DNA from: Meghimatium bilineatum | Lineage: Eukaryota > Mollusca > Gastropoda > Stylommatophora > Philomycidae | Direction of reading: 5' to 3' | NCBI GenBank assembly: GCA_034231615.1 | Contig: CM067322.1 | Location: 58,906,938-58,970,937 of the forward strand | DNA length: 64,000 bases | Shown here: in pieces, positions 61,001 to 61,335 of the stretch | Numbering within the stretch: the stretch's first letter is position 1 | How the letters are laid out: each line of letters begins with the position of its first letter | Position numbers and translations under genes: made by a program | Notes under the pieces: model-generated | The model's database searches: none | What the model was told of the DNA's origin: nothing | Seen by the model: the letters and a program-made list of their open reading frames with translations, nothing else

Positions 61001-61083
61001 TGTTCTACCTACTCGTAAAGACCACAGAGGATTGCCTGAGAGATTTAGGTCTTCAAGTTGAGTATTATGATTCAGTGAATTGC
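800..61083 (-). CDS. LRRC9: LRRC9 (leucine-rich repeat-containing protein 9) gene, 19 exons, partial at both ends
   Basis: Nineteen minus-strand exons join in phase with GT-AG introns into about 861 codons: 61013-61083, 53935-54117, 50688-50843, 49438-49512, 44902-44987, 36604-36735, 33162-33347, 31952-32075, 26845-26971, 24999-25059, 23034-23104, 20069-20181, 18584-18741, 14429-14615, 11310-11366, 11075-11206, 8146-8412, 2297-2407, 800-1087. The product has an N-terminal LRR block with cap, a charged linker, a non-LRR middle region and a second LRR block. The order and the middle-region motifs (SCHDLVLSRFCAYD, PLSNSISLADRRR, QCEWYIFNNNLVLPEY) agree with my recollection of vertebrate LRRC9; no alignment was run. 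The biochemical role of the family is poorly known; LRRs suggest protein binding. The first part of the N-terminal LRR block and the last LRR exons are missing. Introns of 103 bp to 8.2 kb are full of transposons, none of which disrupts a recognised exon. Confidence 0.9.
2058..2215 (-). repeat. SINE-like (GAA)n family, degraded fragment
   Basis: The segment with 'ctagatttccaacaggatg' and a diverged continuation matches the copy at 20290-20475, but both ends are lost. Confidence 0.45.
2297..2407 (-). CDS. LRRC9: LRRC9 exon r, LRR
   Basis: Thirty-seven codons, phase 0, with TTLNLDNQHITKLSNLDKL and the LRR consensus YASFNNNDLTRIE. Acceptor acacag, donor gag|gtaagt. Confidence 0.92.
2500..2770 (-). 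pseudogene. LINE ORF2 C-terminal fragment
   Basis: The minus strand encodes QQIQWFGHLERM followed by ARGRPRVRWIDKIKETL, the post-RT C-terminal motif (WFGH ... ARGRPRxRW) of RTE/Jockey-type ORF2 proteins. It is 5'-truncated and ends near a TTC-rich tail at 2505-2520. Family b in this window; the longer copy is at 9325-10330. Confidence 0.75.
2850..3760 (+). mobile_element. degenerate pogo-like DNA transposon
   Basis: The left part (2850-3090) is related to the pogo ends at 37921 and 62150 (tgtataaaa...gaggagg, acatgct...actttagcaa). At 3290-3420 the + strand reads GHEKIDFPVVLDCMTDGE and KFKCVIVRAH, a decayed DDE_1 core holding the first catalytic Asp context (MTDG). An acidic tail ending DSYFNFEGF-stop lies at 3600-3635, as in the copy at 42393-43015. 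A G12 tract interrupts it at about 3446. Inactive. Confidence 0.65.
4069..5181 (+). mobile_element. 5'-truncated LINE (family a) with (AAG)n tail and target duplication
   Basis: The insertion ends in 'gtgaacgaaagaagaagaag' and is flanked by ggttacaaa on both sides (4060-4068 and 5184-5192; 11 bp if the adenines are counted). The Penelope sequence is continuous across the gap. This is the signature of target-primed reverse transcription. It contains one intact ORF (next entry). Confidence 0.85.
4092..5147 (+). CDS. LINE ORF2 C-terminal part: RNase H domain and Cys-rich tail
   Basis: 351 codons, uninterrupted. An RNase HI domain runs from about residue 98 to 225: VYTDGSA (first Asp), NYDAEIQAI (Glu), VFLTDARSV (Asp) and PSHCGIPGNEKADKLA (His and final Asp), so all four carboxylates are present. 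The C-terminal CTCGQ...H..EC region (about 293-310) is the usual zinc-knuckle-like end of LINE proteins. The reverse transcriptase is absent because of 5' truncation. The intact frame suggests a young insertion. The start codon is simply the first Met in the surviving frame. Confidence 0.85.
   Translation: MPSHPMKERFQNLAMGRLKRSSFIHQAKRLRRQLTDLPEVDSPLRSVPEQTPWSESHGMPIYIQTHVKGILSEDEQNSVQRMTVTLSFLDEEYPQDIWVRVYTDGSAQNAVRNGGAGVYIEYPHKPRDTIRTPTGKFCNNYDAEIQAISVAAKKLLNSNSDLQPVVFLTDARSVLQALQSGKLTDLKKLLSELSYQYRVTMQWIPSHCGIPGNEKADKLAKEGAAEDQPDIPITYHQKKQMIKSIRKPQTPTQDDYHNMNRSEQVIILRLRTGHNRLRSHMYTKFKIGNTAMCTCGQAAQSAKHILQECSEHETLRQTYWPEETTLESKLYGTLYELQKTVSFIKETELQI
5503..6123 (-). pseudogene. Penelope-like GIY-YIG endonuclease and RT remnant, left arm
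   Basis: Minus-strand frames give SCNVIYAIICKHYTMTFI and ETGRRLADRFYEHLHSIKH, the GIY-YIG domain of Penelope-like elements, broken by frameshifts from the upstream RT C-terminal part (5839-6123). The expected YIGETGR reads FIRETGR. Confidence 0.75.
6446..7298 (+). pseudogene. Penelope-like RT C-terminus and GIY-YIG endonuclease, right arm
   Basis: Two overlapping plus-strand frames: NFLDISITIQPSCLSTLVHY (RT thumb side, 6446-6850), then NVIYAIICKRYTMTYIRETG and MLADRFCKYLHSIKH (GIY-YIG, 6852-7298). A frameshift or stop at 6850 separates them. Gly of YIGETGR is replaced by Arg, as in the left arm, so both arms derive from one lineage. Confidence 0.78.
8146..8412 (-). CDS. LRRC9: LRRC9 exon q, LRR and spacer
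   Basis: Eighty-nine codons, phase 0. Contains RAIGRLRNVRMLDGKHVDEE and AAGSRISQLSLLTYSRT, a conserved spacer between LRR sub-blocks in LRRC9. Acceptor atttag, donor aag|gtcagt. Confidence 0.94.
9129..9320 (+). repeat. tRNA-like SINE, copy 1
   Basis: Begins cttgtctcgattggtctgtt and contains a hairpin formed by 'gtcttgac' and 'gtcaag'. Near 9240-9312 it has tRNA-like box A (tagttgctaaggcg) and box B (ggttcaattcc) sequence. A second copy is at 17958-18140. The similarity to a tRNA is partial, so this is a SINE rather than a tRNA gene. Confidence 0.5.
9325..10330 (+). pseudogene. LINE family b, decayed RT and C-terminal region
   Basis: The plus strand reads NRIQYIAEP and TQFGFRRG (RT finger motif), then FTNLGSIFLENGRLDRKIE (9700-9770) and QQIKWFGHIMRMNP with GRPRKQWIENV (10050-10180). 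The 3' end is 'cacctggaaatagacaatag', matching the end of the copy at 34834-36181. Stops and frameshifts throughout; the core RT (YADD) is missing. Confidence 0.75.
11075..11206 (-). CDS. LRRC9: LRRC9 exon p, LRRs
   Basis: Forty-four codons in phase 0: GLYYIEELNVSWNMLT, a helix, then CVLDIRNNPWLK. The LDIRNNPW phrase corresponds to LDIQHNPW of the family. Acceptor tttacag, donor aag|gtttgt. Confidence 0.93.
11310..11366 (-). CDS. LRRC9: LRRC9 exon o, LRR
   Basis: Nineteen codons, phase 0 to phase 0, giving QIQSIDASFNKVCTLDGIK, one LRR. Acceptor ttaacag, donor aag|gttaac. Only 103 bp separate it from the next exon, the shortest intron here. Confidence 0.9.
11489..11765 (-). repeat. SINE-like (GAA)n family copy
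   Basis: (TTC)n at 11491-11507 on the plus strand, then 'gcgttctcaaacttctgtag' and, at the far end, 'cagtgttgctattctttt'. Complete in layout but diverged from 139-425. Confidence 0.65.
12430..13010 (+). repeat. degraded DNA-transposon-like sequence
   Basis: Contains an acidic open stretch (12520-12600, HSEPDDDEFLGITF) of the type found at transposase N or C termini, and 'tgttagttttggttatgaaa', which recurs at 34480-34510. No ends were recognised. Possibly a relative of the adjacent piggyBac element. Confidence 0.35.
13311..14198 (+). mobile_element. non-autonomous piggyBac element (MITE) with TTAA flanks
   Basis: TTAA at 13307-13310 and 14199-14202. Ends are ccttcaccg and the inverted gctaaagg. 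The right 250 bp, including gaatccggtggcaggg and the 'ctggcttgctaaagg' terminus, match the coding piggyBac at 56463-58365. No transposase remains. It holds one unit of the subterminal repeat that is tandem in the coding copy. Confidence 0.8.
14429..14615 (-). CDS. LRRC9: LRRC9 exon n, start of second LRR block
   Basis: One base plus 62 codons. It starts MTNLSDELILKSARIDKF and enters LRRs (HKITTLNLHGCGLTRLRHLQ). The NLHG and CFNELTKLD elements match the first repeats of the C-terminal LRRC9 block. Acceptor tttgtag, donor atg|gtaaag. Confidence 0.93.
15020..15080 (+). repeat. tiny RNase H LINE fragment
   Basis: 'cagtgtgcaggtaaaacgatc' with its left neighbour matches 38695-38750 of the LINE at 38246-39337. 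Too short to say more. Confidence 0.4.
15766..15793. repeat. (TA)n microsatellite
   Basis: Fourteen TA dinucleotides immediately upstream of the LINE fragment at 15797. Confidence 0.9.
15797..16190 (+). pseudogene. LINE family d, ORF2 C-terminal fragment
   Basis: The plus frame reads SFENKCLCRITNTHWSEF, IRKCRWSNIGHVLRAD and RARGRPKETLRRTI, the post-RT end of a LINE ORF2. A minus-strand relative is at 28370-29090. The last 130 codons are open. Confidence 0.75.
16874..17334 (+). mobile_element. LINE family a, strongly 5'-truncated copy with 11-bp target duplication
   Basis: atcaacatctt occurs at 16863-16873 and 17335-17345. The body matches 4727-5180 almost exactly (GNEKADQLAKEDAAEDQPDI through the stop), with the same 'gaacgaaagaagaagaag' tail. 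It retains only the last helix of RNase H and the Cys-rich end. Near identity to the 4 kb copy implies recent activity. Confidence 0.9.
17958..18140 (+). repeat. tRNA-like SINE, copy 2
   Basis: Matches 9129-9290: cttgtctcgattggtctgtt, then 'gtcttgacc...ggtcaagtacggaa' and 'gttgcaaagcgatgtggtgc'. The box B equivalent is lost. Confidence 0.5.
18180..18402 (-). pseudogene. LINE C-terminal fragment (family g)
   Basis: Minus strand KTILQGTVEGGRSRGGKIKA followed by NGQDKVFSH, the RRGRQRKCW-type end of a LINE ORF2, and a 3' tail of (ATTG)-like repeats at 18180-18200. A plus-strand relative is at 59010-59480. Confidence 0.65.
18584..18741 (-). CDS. LRRC9: LRRC9 exon m, linker to second LRR block
   Basis: Fifty-two codons plus two bases. 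It includes SNCDEEIFKMEPEIKFK, equal in place to the DDEVIKMEP.IK.RP segment of the family. The acceptor could be tctag (chosen) or ttcaag six bases later; both keep the frame. Donor ag|gtaaaa. Confidence 0.88.
18742..20068. other. intron between LRRC9 exons m and l; nothing else recognised
   Basis: AT-rich, no ORF with recognisable similarity and no clear repeat apart from short TA-rich runs near 19040-19080 and a pyrimidine-rich patch at 19660-19685. Confidence 0.6.
20069..20181 (-). CDS. LRRC9: LRRC9 exon l, middle region
   Basis: Two bases complete a Lys codon, then 37 codons with QCEWYIFNNNLVLPEYIIEF. Three cysteines precede it (CECGARQC). Donor aag|gtaagt in phase 0. Strong match to the LVLPEYVVEFEY signature of LRRC9. 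Confidence 0.93.
20290..20475 (-). repeat. SINE-like (GAA)n family, subfamily with extra block
   Basis: 'cattctcaaactcccgctgg' then 'tagcaggaccattgttctac' and 'agcaggatgtagtccagaga'. The same subfamily, with a duplicated internal block, occurs at 29890 and 61205. Confidence 0.6.
21300..21615. repeat. two opposed SINE-like (GAA)n family fragments
   Basis: A plus-sense fragment (21300-21420, 'gtcaggccaaaagatgcaga', 'tttgagaacaaac') and a minus-sense fragment (21440-21615, 'ctaaaactcctgctgcttgg') face away from each other, tail to tail. Both are diverged. Confidence 0.5.
22390..22690 (-). pseudogene. LINE family e remnant
   Basis: The minus strand retains KKTNVEVLGGVGVKDTL and a following helix similar to the better copy at 33636-34089 (ARKTNVEVLRESNAKRTL). 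Multiple frameshifts. Confidence 0.55.
23034..23104 (-). CDS. LRRC9: LRRC9 exon k, middle region
   Basis: A split codon, 23 codons (KINYPKMDSVFKPRKN core) and one trailing base. Reading continues open past the donor, but gaaa|gtatga is the only donor that fits the phase of the next exon and reproduces the family order (NYP.x.SVFxPRK then C.C..RQC.W). Confidence 0.85.
24337..24429. repeat. 31-bp tandem repeat, 3 copies
   Basis: Three perfect units of gaatctgtatgcatgcactt plus gactatttgtt. The absence of mismatches suggests recent expansion. Apart from this, the rest of the 23105-24998 intron shows nothing recognisable. Confidence 0.95.
24999..25059 (-). CDS. LRRC9: LRRC9 exon j, middle region
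   Basis: Nineteen full codons between two split codons: GQLIVAKTHLGKSVVAKGDK. It continues the FRYG-Q phrase across the intron. Acceptor ctttcag, donor ca|gtaagt. Confidence 0.88.
25270..25510 (-). repeat. tRNA-derived SINE (family 2), minus copy
   Basis: Read on the minus strand, the head has a good box A (tggtacagtgg) and box-B-like gagtttgataa, followed by the body 'gagattcctgggcattatcg' and 'catgctgcttcattgatg'. The body matches 60337-60580. Confidence 0.65.
25740..26450 (+). pseudogene. LINE family f, RT C-terminal and tail region
   Basis: An open frame from 25993 reads ATYGCETWTLSKSAAKKINA, KCYRKILRISWKDKIRNSD and KRRKSRSRRRWTDNI, the classical LINE C-terminal region. Upstream (25740-25990) RT remains are frameshifted. 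Confidence 0.78.
26845..26971 (-). CDS. LRRC9: LRRC9 exon i, middle region
   Basis: Forty-two codons plus one base, beginning QLGRDGAVPLSNSISLADRR and ending ENCPFRY. It joins directly to the preceding exon in phase 0, so the 4.9 kb intron between them hides no missing exon by comparison with the family. Donor tatg|gtattt is weak. Confidence 0.88.
27100..27500 (-). pseudogene. LINE C-terminal remnant
   Basis: The minus strand gives RGRPRDYDAH and KLEAAFTEPRGLQSGSADNV-like sequence with shifts. The orientation is opposite to the fragment at 25740. Low sequence quality. Confidence 0.5.
27600..27900 (-). repeat. GC-richer segment of unknown origin
   Basis: Base composition is clearly richer in G and C than the surroundings, and two minus-strand frames stay open for about 90 codons each (GDALAYSTHNCWWRRQRIVL; RRRELERPILDLRV). 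I do not recognise the product. It adjoins a LINE remnant and is probably another part of a mobile element. Confidence 0.35.
28370..29090 (-). pseudogene. LINE family d, minus-strand remnant
   Basis: The minus frame at 28554-28796 reads MYGSENWKSTQTTDQKLNSF, NKCLWKLMNIKWSDF and IRKCRWLNLGHILRLDENRI, homologous to 15797-16190. Further RT-linker remains extend to about 29090. Confidence 0.72.
29612..29760 (+). repeat. tRNA-derived SINE (family 2), headless copy
   Basis: Body and 3' end only: 'gaagctatggagttatgtgc', 'tggcatgctgcttcgttgag', 'gagtacaataaagtcaatc'. Compare 60440-60580. Confidence 0.6.
29890..30005 (-). repeat. SINE-like (GAA)n family fragment
   Basis: 'cccactggatctcatttgta', 'ctggcagaatgtagtctag' and 'tgtgttgtgctgttgtttta' match the subfamily at 20290-20475. 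Confidence 0.55.
30900..31735 (+). pseudogene. LINE family b, RT fragment joined to C-terminal end
   Basis: IAFVDQEKAFDGVDRQQLWK (RT motif A context, with FVDxEKAFD) and VHQGCVLFPLLFITYIDHI (motif B) lie at 30935-31175. After decay, 31482-31733 reads QQIKWFSHTSINP and ARGRPCKRWITEIKKATG. The YADD box is not preserved. Confidence 0.78.
31952..32075 (-). CDS. LRRC9: LRRC9 exon h, middle region
   Basis: One base completes the preceding codon, then 41 codons including MSYKKSLEYLFWMSDPDM. Donor atg|gtaagt in phase 0. The acceptor is a tandem tagcag site: using the upstream AG extends the exon to 32078 and adds one residue (Asn-Arg in place of Lys) without changing frame. Confidence 0.9.
32385..32597. 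repeat. 37-bp minisatellite, about 5.7 copies
   Basis: Units start gcatgcatacagtgtcagag and end 'cacagataagtg', period 37 bp, with increasing divergence to the right. It lies in the LRRC9 intron just upstream of exon h. Confidence 0.92.
32757..33045 (-). repeat. SINE-like (GAA)n family copy, long
   Basis: Shares 'gctgatttagcatgatgtag', 'tgtgttgtggtttacatttt' and the end 'acagtattgctattctttg' with 139-425. The TTC tail has decayed. Confidence 0.6.
33162..33347 (-). CDS. LRRC9: LRRC9 exon g, conserved middle region
   Basis: Encodes WFTSCHDLVLSRFCAYDYRD and then a basic segment (KILRIIRIHNRMLRTRF). This is among the most conserved non-LRR parts of LRRC9 and the strongest single identifier here. 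Acceptor caacag, donor aa|gtgagt, phase 2 end. Confidence 0.94.
33636..34089 (-). pseudogene. LINE family e, C-terminal fragment
   Basis: The 112-codon minus frame reads MWFYRRMLRIPWTARKTNVE, then NIRKRQSSFFGYFMRQ and GSRDRGRQREKILDSLTTW. A frameshifted upstream frame covers 33960-34089. Typical CR1/RTE-type post-RT end. Confidence 0.75.
35196..35725. repeat. 106-bp tandem repeats in LINE leader
   Basis: Units start 'gcctgaacccatcaggtact' at 35407, 35513 and 35619, with a more distant unit at 35196 (and a diverged one at about 35302). The spacing is 106 bp. Each contains 'aaccctttctctctgcag' and 'gacagtagagttg'. Tandem 5' UTR repeats of this type act as promoters in some LINEs; that role is inferred here. 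Confidence 0.8.
35883..36176 (+). pseudogene. LINE family b ORF2 C terminus, open frame
   Basis: EREQIKWFGHIMRMHHEKLP, YKARGRPQKRWIENIRDIL and a final PPGERQ-stop. The 3' end follows almost at once (ggcaatagacaata), so the element has nearly no 3' UTR. The frame is intact but represents only the last 90 residues. Confidence 0.8.
36604..36735 (-). CDS. LRRC9: LRRC9 exon f, start of non-LRR middle region
   Basis: Completes the split Asn codon of the previous exon, adds 43 codons and ends with two bases of a Trp codon. It contains MMINRLLVELETGGNVRFED, matching the LLIELET.GNFHFEEG pattern of the family. Donor catg|gtgagt. Confidence 0.92.
37545..37640 (+). repeat. short dispersed repeat, copy 2
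   Basis: Second copy of the repeat at 30-110: tttctggtcaaccactgact, then 'cagcacttatgggaacactgtg' with scattered differences. Class unknown. Confidence 0.5.
38246..39337 (+). mobile_element. LINE 3' portion with RNase H and (ACTA)n tail
   Basis: Inserted in the pogo sequence, 5'-truncated, ending in actaactaactaactaact. A second, unrelated RNase H lineage compared with 4092-5147. The final frame ends LWMCPVCSDDDPTTN-stop, a Cys-Cys end seen in several LINE proteins. Confidence 0.75.
38558..39184 (+). pseudogene. RNase H domain of a LINE ORF2
   Basis: 208 codons open. The motifs are VIIYTDGSVIRHVRSAWAF, MTMETMAVTKA (Glu), CILSDSMSM (Asp) and GHVGVRGNERADQLA (His, final Asp). A frameshift near 39170 separates it from the C-terminal Cys end. 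RT is missing. Confidence 0.82.
39440..39578 (+). pseudogene. pogo transposase fragment with first catalytic Asp region
   Basis: KGVKIVLVKTTKHEKTCFTV followed by LGCMADGSHLPPPPMII across a shift. MADG carries the first Asp of the DDE_1 triad. A C10 tract at 39541 breaks the frame. It continues at 42391 after the nested insertions. Confidence 0.75.
39591..42153 (-). mobile_element. Penelope-like element, 5'-truncated, with 12-bp target duplication
   Basis: Flanked by cttctttcttca at 39579-39590 and 42154-42165. The 3' end (plus-strand 39591) reads tagtaacgcaaaatgaggta. A 1.4 kb A-rich 3' region without credible ORFs precedes the coding part. The site duplicated is the pyrimidine tail of a LINE. 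Confidence 0.85.
41005..42153 (-). CDS. Penelope-like RT C-terminal part and GIY-YIG endonuclease
   Basis: 382 codons, intact. It opens MGPSYACLFMGHLEHL and carries the RT catalytic motif FHRYIDDGFG, then VNFLDICVSIG, and ends in a GIY-YIG domain: NLIYSIICKRCDMKYIGETG followed by RRLADRFAEHL. The first Met is exactly at the insertion boundary, so the N-terminal RT fingers were lost by truncation and this is not a full protein. The intact catalytic motifs imply a fairly recent copy. Confidence 0.85.
   Translation of the reverse strand: MGPSYACLFMGHLEHLIFTTFQGPVPSIFHRYIDDGFGVTDISLDNLNLFIDFVSGFHPAIKFTSLISSTSVNFLDICVSIGSTSLTTSIHYKPTASHSFLLYTSSHPRSCRHALPFSQLLRLRRLCQDDVDFQVQSLKMLDFFRRRLYPDDILSSALQRVRTISRSVALVPSIKHTSDRPILAITFHSHNMPALRILLRHFSILQLDPISSPAFPSLPLVAFRRDRNLRDLLVHSRLRTSAGQLGTVPCHRNCLTCPFVILTPILQFPKSHFDIHDSFSCVSRNLIYSIICKRCDMKYIGETGRRLADRFAEHLRDITNHRDSPVANHFNSPSHHGSSDVSVTGLLHCYTGDRQRQSLEYRLICHMGVLQPNGMNINHRFV
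42166..42390 (-). pseudogene. LINE ORF2 C-terminal end
   Basis: The minus strand reads CGLSPGTAEHILQFCQLYQ, KIWPAEIALLPDL and IIQFIEAVGAVT-stop, the zinc-like end of CR1/Jockey RNase H LINEs. The tail is gaagaacgttgaagaaagaa, into which the Penelope element inserted. 5'-truncated. Confidence 0.8.
42391..43015 (+). pseudogene. pogo transposase, C-terminal half with acidic tail
   Basis: KFPSGVFVRAHTKGWMDESR, TLEWLDKVWGQRKGATLKNH, then in shifted frames MLVIWDLFRANL (second Asp), IPGGLTSLLQSLDVCLNKPF (third Asp) and NDWMASSDLV. An A23 tract near 42810 is followed by an acidic tail ending TSDSDLDFEGFQ-stop. The order and motifs fit DDE_1 pogo/Tigger transposases. Inactive. Confidence 0.82.
43309..44037 (+). 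mobile_element. mariner element, internally deleted, copy 1
   Basis: TA at 43307-43308 and 44038-44039. Terminal inverted repeats begin cgaggcgtgttcaaatgaaa. Internal frame 43472-43747. Confidence 0.9.
43472..43747 (+). pseudogene. mariner transposase, deletion derivative
   Basis: The N-terminal helix-turn-helix half (MAGVIPNPSKVNQRAVIQFL ... TRVMEWVRMFKD) is fused to the third signature HHPAYSPDLSPCDFHLF by a deletion removing the first two catalytic Asp regions. A stop replaces the Gly after HLF. It cannot be catalytic but may still bind ends. Confidence 0.85.
44267..44710. repeat. segment shared with the 47.8-kb composite
   Basis: An inverted copy lies at 47866-48310. It contains two overlapping open frames of 73-79 codons (MGHSHKCSSLCSSSHSTRWC and, opposite strand, EEHLWECPTCCEASF), neither recognised. 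The right part (44650-44760) resembles 1775-1880. Probably another repeat captured beside the pogo end. Confidence 0.55.
44902..44987 (-). CDS. LRRC9: LRRC9 exon e, helical linker
   Basis: Twenty-eight codons plus two bases. Acceptor tttcag, donor aa|gtaagt. It encodes KHKLDALKNRLLYWEAMSN, a helix resembling the LNALNERVTFW stretch of LRRC9. The phase-2 end is completed by the next exon. Confidence 0.88.
45780..46040 (-). pseudogene. pogo transposase fragment
   Basis: The minus strand gives KWQMGQVWPPPPNRFKKIAS, then PKWIKFPSGVSVHVRRA, parallel to the MADG...LPP and KFPSGVFVRAH elements of the 39.4-43.0 kb copy. A G9 tract causes a frameshift. Confidence 0.65.
46085..46170 (-). repeat. dispersed repeat, inverted relative of 60845-60935
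   Basis: Minus-strand 'aaaaaatgctgggttaatgg' and 'ctgaataggatatgctacca' match plus-strand 60870-60930. Class unknown. Confidence 0.5.
46601..46773. mobile_element. palindromic mini-element made of two Penelope-like 3' ends
   Basis: Left arm tagtaacgcaaaatgaggta through 'cttacctagcctattaataa'; right arm is its inverse ending 'tttacctcattttgcgttac'. Both arms match the 3' end of the Penelope element at 39591. The right arm extends slightly further inward (attgtcctgttaagttttat). Confidence 0.85.
46774..47794. other. intron sequence, nothing recognised
   Basis: AT-rich, no coding similarity or repeats detected by eye within this stretch of the intron between exons e and d. Confidence 0.5.
48541..49413 (-). 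mobile_element. mariner element, internally deleted, copy 2
   Basis: Ends cgaggcgtgttcaaatgaaa on both sides in inverse orientation, TA at 48539-48540 and 49414-49415. It is 144 bp longer than copy 1 and retains more of the transposase N-terminal half. Confidence 0.9.
48706..49252 (-). pseudogene. mariner transposase, deletion derivative
   Basis: Met at 49252 starts MAGVIPNPSKVNQRAVIQFL. The N-terminal half runs on through GRELTADLARPGQ, TEEAIAVLDKAVLTDRR and SLAEEFHMS, then jumps to the region before HHPAYSPDLSPCDFHLFGPL. The first two catalytic Asp signatures are missing. The deletion end point differs from copy 1 on the N-terminal side but is similar on the C-terminal side. Confidence 0.85.
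49438..49512 (-). CDS. LRRC9: LRRC9 exon d, short acidic linker
   Basis: Twenty-five codons, phase 0 at both ends, acceptor tttacag and donor agg|gtaagt. The peptide is charged (MERQLEMRNGVEDTDSDPES) and poorly conserved, as expected of the LRRC9 linker. The acceptor-side intron sequence belongs to a 92-bp tandem duplication (49516 onward). Confidence 0.85.
49516..49745. repeat. 92-bp tandem duplication beside exon d acceptor
   Basis: aaattttataatgtaattaa begins at 49516 and 49608. Each unit ends with 'ggcttctacagcc'-type sequence and 'ggggtcagtcagatactctc'. A third partial unit starts near 49700. The first unit abuts the splice acceptor of exon d. Confidence 0.85.
49894..50145. repeat. 36-bp minisatellite, 7 copies
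   Basis: Units ggtctggaatcctccattca plus ctcactaccctcttca. The first four are almost identical and the last two are diverged. The 36-bp period keeps frames open and creates a repetitive ORF (RSGILHSLTTLF) that is an artefact. Confidence 0.95.
50250..50460 (+). pseudogene. LINE fragment after the RT domain
   Basis: VINFEYLGTNINSKGDSAVE, EIRRTVIAMSKLKQLKKTL and FVPVATYGCEI, a recognisable LINE connection-domain stretch. Isolated. Confidence 0.7.
50688..50843 (-). CDS. LRRC9: LRRC9 exon c, basic helical linker
   Basis: Fifty-two codons, phase 0 to phase 0, acceptor atatgcag and donor gaa|gtaagt. It begins GTVNKKKMFYNMRAKTIQRN and continues as a charged, probably coiled-coil helix. The KKxMxYNMRxK motif directly after the LRR cap is a hallmark I associate with LRRC9. 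Confidence 0.92.
51190..51330 (-). repeat. SINE-like (GAA)n family fragment
   Basis: 'gactaggacagccagttcca' and 'gaatagtgttgctattcttt' match the distal part of 139-425; the tail half is missing. Confidence 0.5.
51690..52705 (+). pseudogene. LINE family b with endonuclease fused to C-terminal end
   Basis: 51690-52190 encodes the C-terminal half of an AP endonuclease (RNHNGEEFINLCMEHDLIIT, NHASQIDFILLIS, NTDHWPIVINM). After 52360 the sequence reads KIKWFNHLIRMEP-like and GKLRWIDDIREILEHQ. The reverse transcriptase between them is absent. The endonuclease frame is nearly open. Confidence 0.72.
52845..53840 (+). pseudogene. LINE family c with endonuclease N terminus fused to post-RT region
   Basis: 52858-53030 reads TWNVRTMCTGPDIIDLTA and LMRLNIDIAALQETCLPDQG, the first strand motifs of an AP endonuclease. 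From 53155 it reads QVDNFCYLGSTITPTLSLDN and YGSETWTTYTKHERRRNIFH, LRCLRKILNIKWQNK. The rest of EN and all of RT are missing. Confidence 0.78.
53935..54117 (-). CDS. LRRC9: LRRC9 exon b, last N-terminal LRRs and cap
   Basis: Sixty-one codons, phase 0 at both ends, acceptor ctacag and donor gag|gtaatg. The segment NYSTHIMYHLPNLVSLD followed by DITSKQLADLAE is the typical LRR-cap module (YR..HxLxxLPxLxxLD) that closes an LRR stack, here in the form found in LRRC9. Confidence 0.92.
54118..56462. other. intron sequence, nothing recognised
   Basis: AT-rich unique-looking DNA in the large intron between exons b and a. Short duplicated motifs (ctctgtcaa at 55785-55798) and a (GTGT)n-rich stretch at 56405-56445 only. 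Confidence 0.5.
56715..57668 (+). pseudogene. piggyBac transposase, catalytic core deleted
   Basis: Met at 56715 (MDTIYFAF) or 56742 (MDPDSDEEVSV) starts an acidic N terminus, followed by the DDE_Tnp_1_7 domain: WKEVTADEMTAFVALVLLMG, ELYWSNDGLIKMPGF and KEISIDESMIG, which holds the first catalytic Asp. An internal deletion then joins, in another frame, KRLSSGKPALPDC, VVCSDRSKKRH and MCAACQVTLCPYPCFHRYHT, the C-terminal Cys-rich domain. The second and third Asp regions are gone. Confidence 0.88.
57766..58300. repeat. 186-bp subterminal tandem repeats of piggyBac
   Basis: gtcttcacctcttgcgcaaa starts at 57766 and 57952, and a diverged copy at 58138, spacing exactly 186 bp. Each unit contains 'cccatttg.agtattcaatt' and 'gagttttccgaacaccc'. 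The MITE at 13311 has one related unit and the relic at 34470 at least two. Confidence 0.9.
58366..59009. other. intron sequence, nothing recognised
   Basis: AT-rich, with a G10 tract at about 58660. No feature seen. Confidence 0.45.
59010..59480 (+). pseudogene. LINE family g remnant
   Basis: Heavily shifted plus-strand frames recall the post-RT region: KIKLYKSLYYIFSYTDVRY near 59060, 'tggttttaacatgtaatgat' near 59295 and KTILSRMS-like near 59330. The minus-strand relative is at 18180-18402. Confidence 0.5.
60176..60700 (-). repeat. SINE-like (GAA)n family copy split by another SINE
   Basis: 60176-60336 ('gttctcaaactactgctaat', 'catggtttacagttcagctg') continues at 60581-60700 ('atgctattctttgctccccg'). 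The interruption is the element at 60337-60580. Confidence 0.75.
60337..60580 (+). mobile_element. tRNA-derived SINE (family 2) with 14-bp target duplication
   Basis: gaatggcttctggg at 60323-60336 and 60581-60594. The head (60337-60400) is tRNA-like with box B sequence agttcaaatcc; the body has 'gagattcctgggtagtatca' and 'tgcagtgtactgctttattg'. Relatives at 25270-25510 and 29612-29760. Confidence 0.85.
60845..60935 (+). repeat. dispersed repeat, relative of 46085-46170
   Basis: 'aaaaaatgctgaattaatgg' and 'taaataggatatgctacaaa'. See the inverted copy at 46085-46170. Confidence 0.5.
61013..61083 (-). CDS. LRRC9: LRRC9 exon a, N-terminal LRR
   Basis: The exon contributes two bases to a split codon and then 23 codons, including TQLEDLNLSGNPLWSL, one canonical LRR with the LxxLxLSGNPL pattern. 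The acceptor reads atttcag. The donor chosen is cga|gtaggt, because it ends in phase 0 and joins the next exon in frame; a GT four bases further on breaks the frame. Earlier exons encoding the first LRRs were not recognised between here and the right edge. Confidence 0.85.
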
Positions 61084-61204
61084 CTGAAATACATATAACA
61101 ATTTTGGTTCTGTCAGTATGAAATGCAGTATTAACTTAAATAAATAAATAATAAATCTCAACTAACAGTCTTAAGAAAAAATGGAAACAGACAGTACATT
61201 TTTT

Positions 61205-61335
61205 TAAGTGTTCATTCTCAGACTCCCACTGGATCTCTCATGATGATGGTACTATAAGGTTTCAGCAGGATGTAGTATAGAGATTTGTTGTGTCGCTGTT
61301 TTATTTGTGACAATGATCCAACATATCTGACATTG
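61205..61335 (-). repeat. SINE-like (GAA)n family, subfamily with extra block
   Basis: 'cattctcagactcccactgg', 'tttcagcaggatgtagtata' and 'gttgtgtcgctgttttattt' match 20290-20475. Confidence 0.6.
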
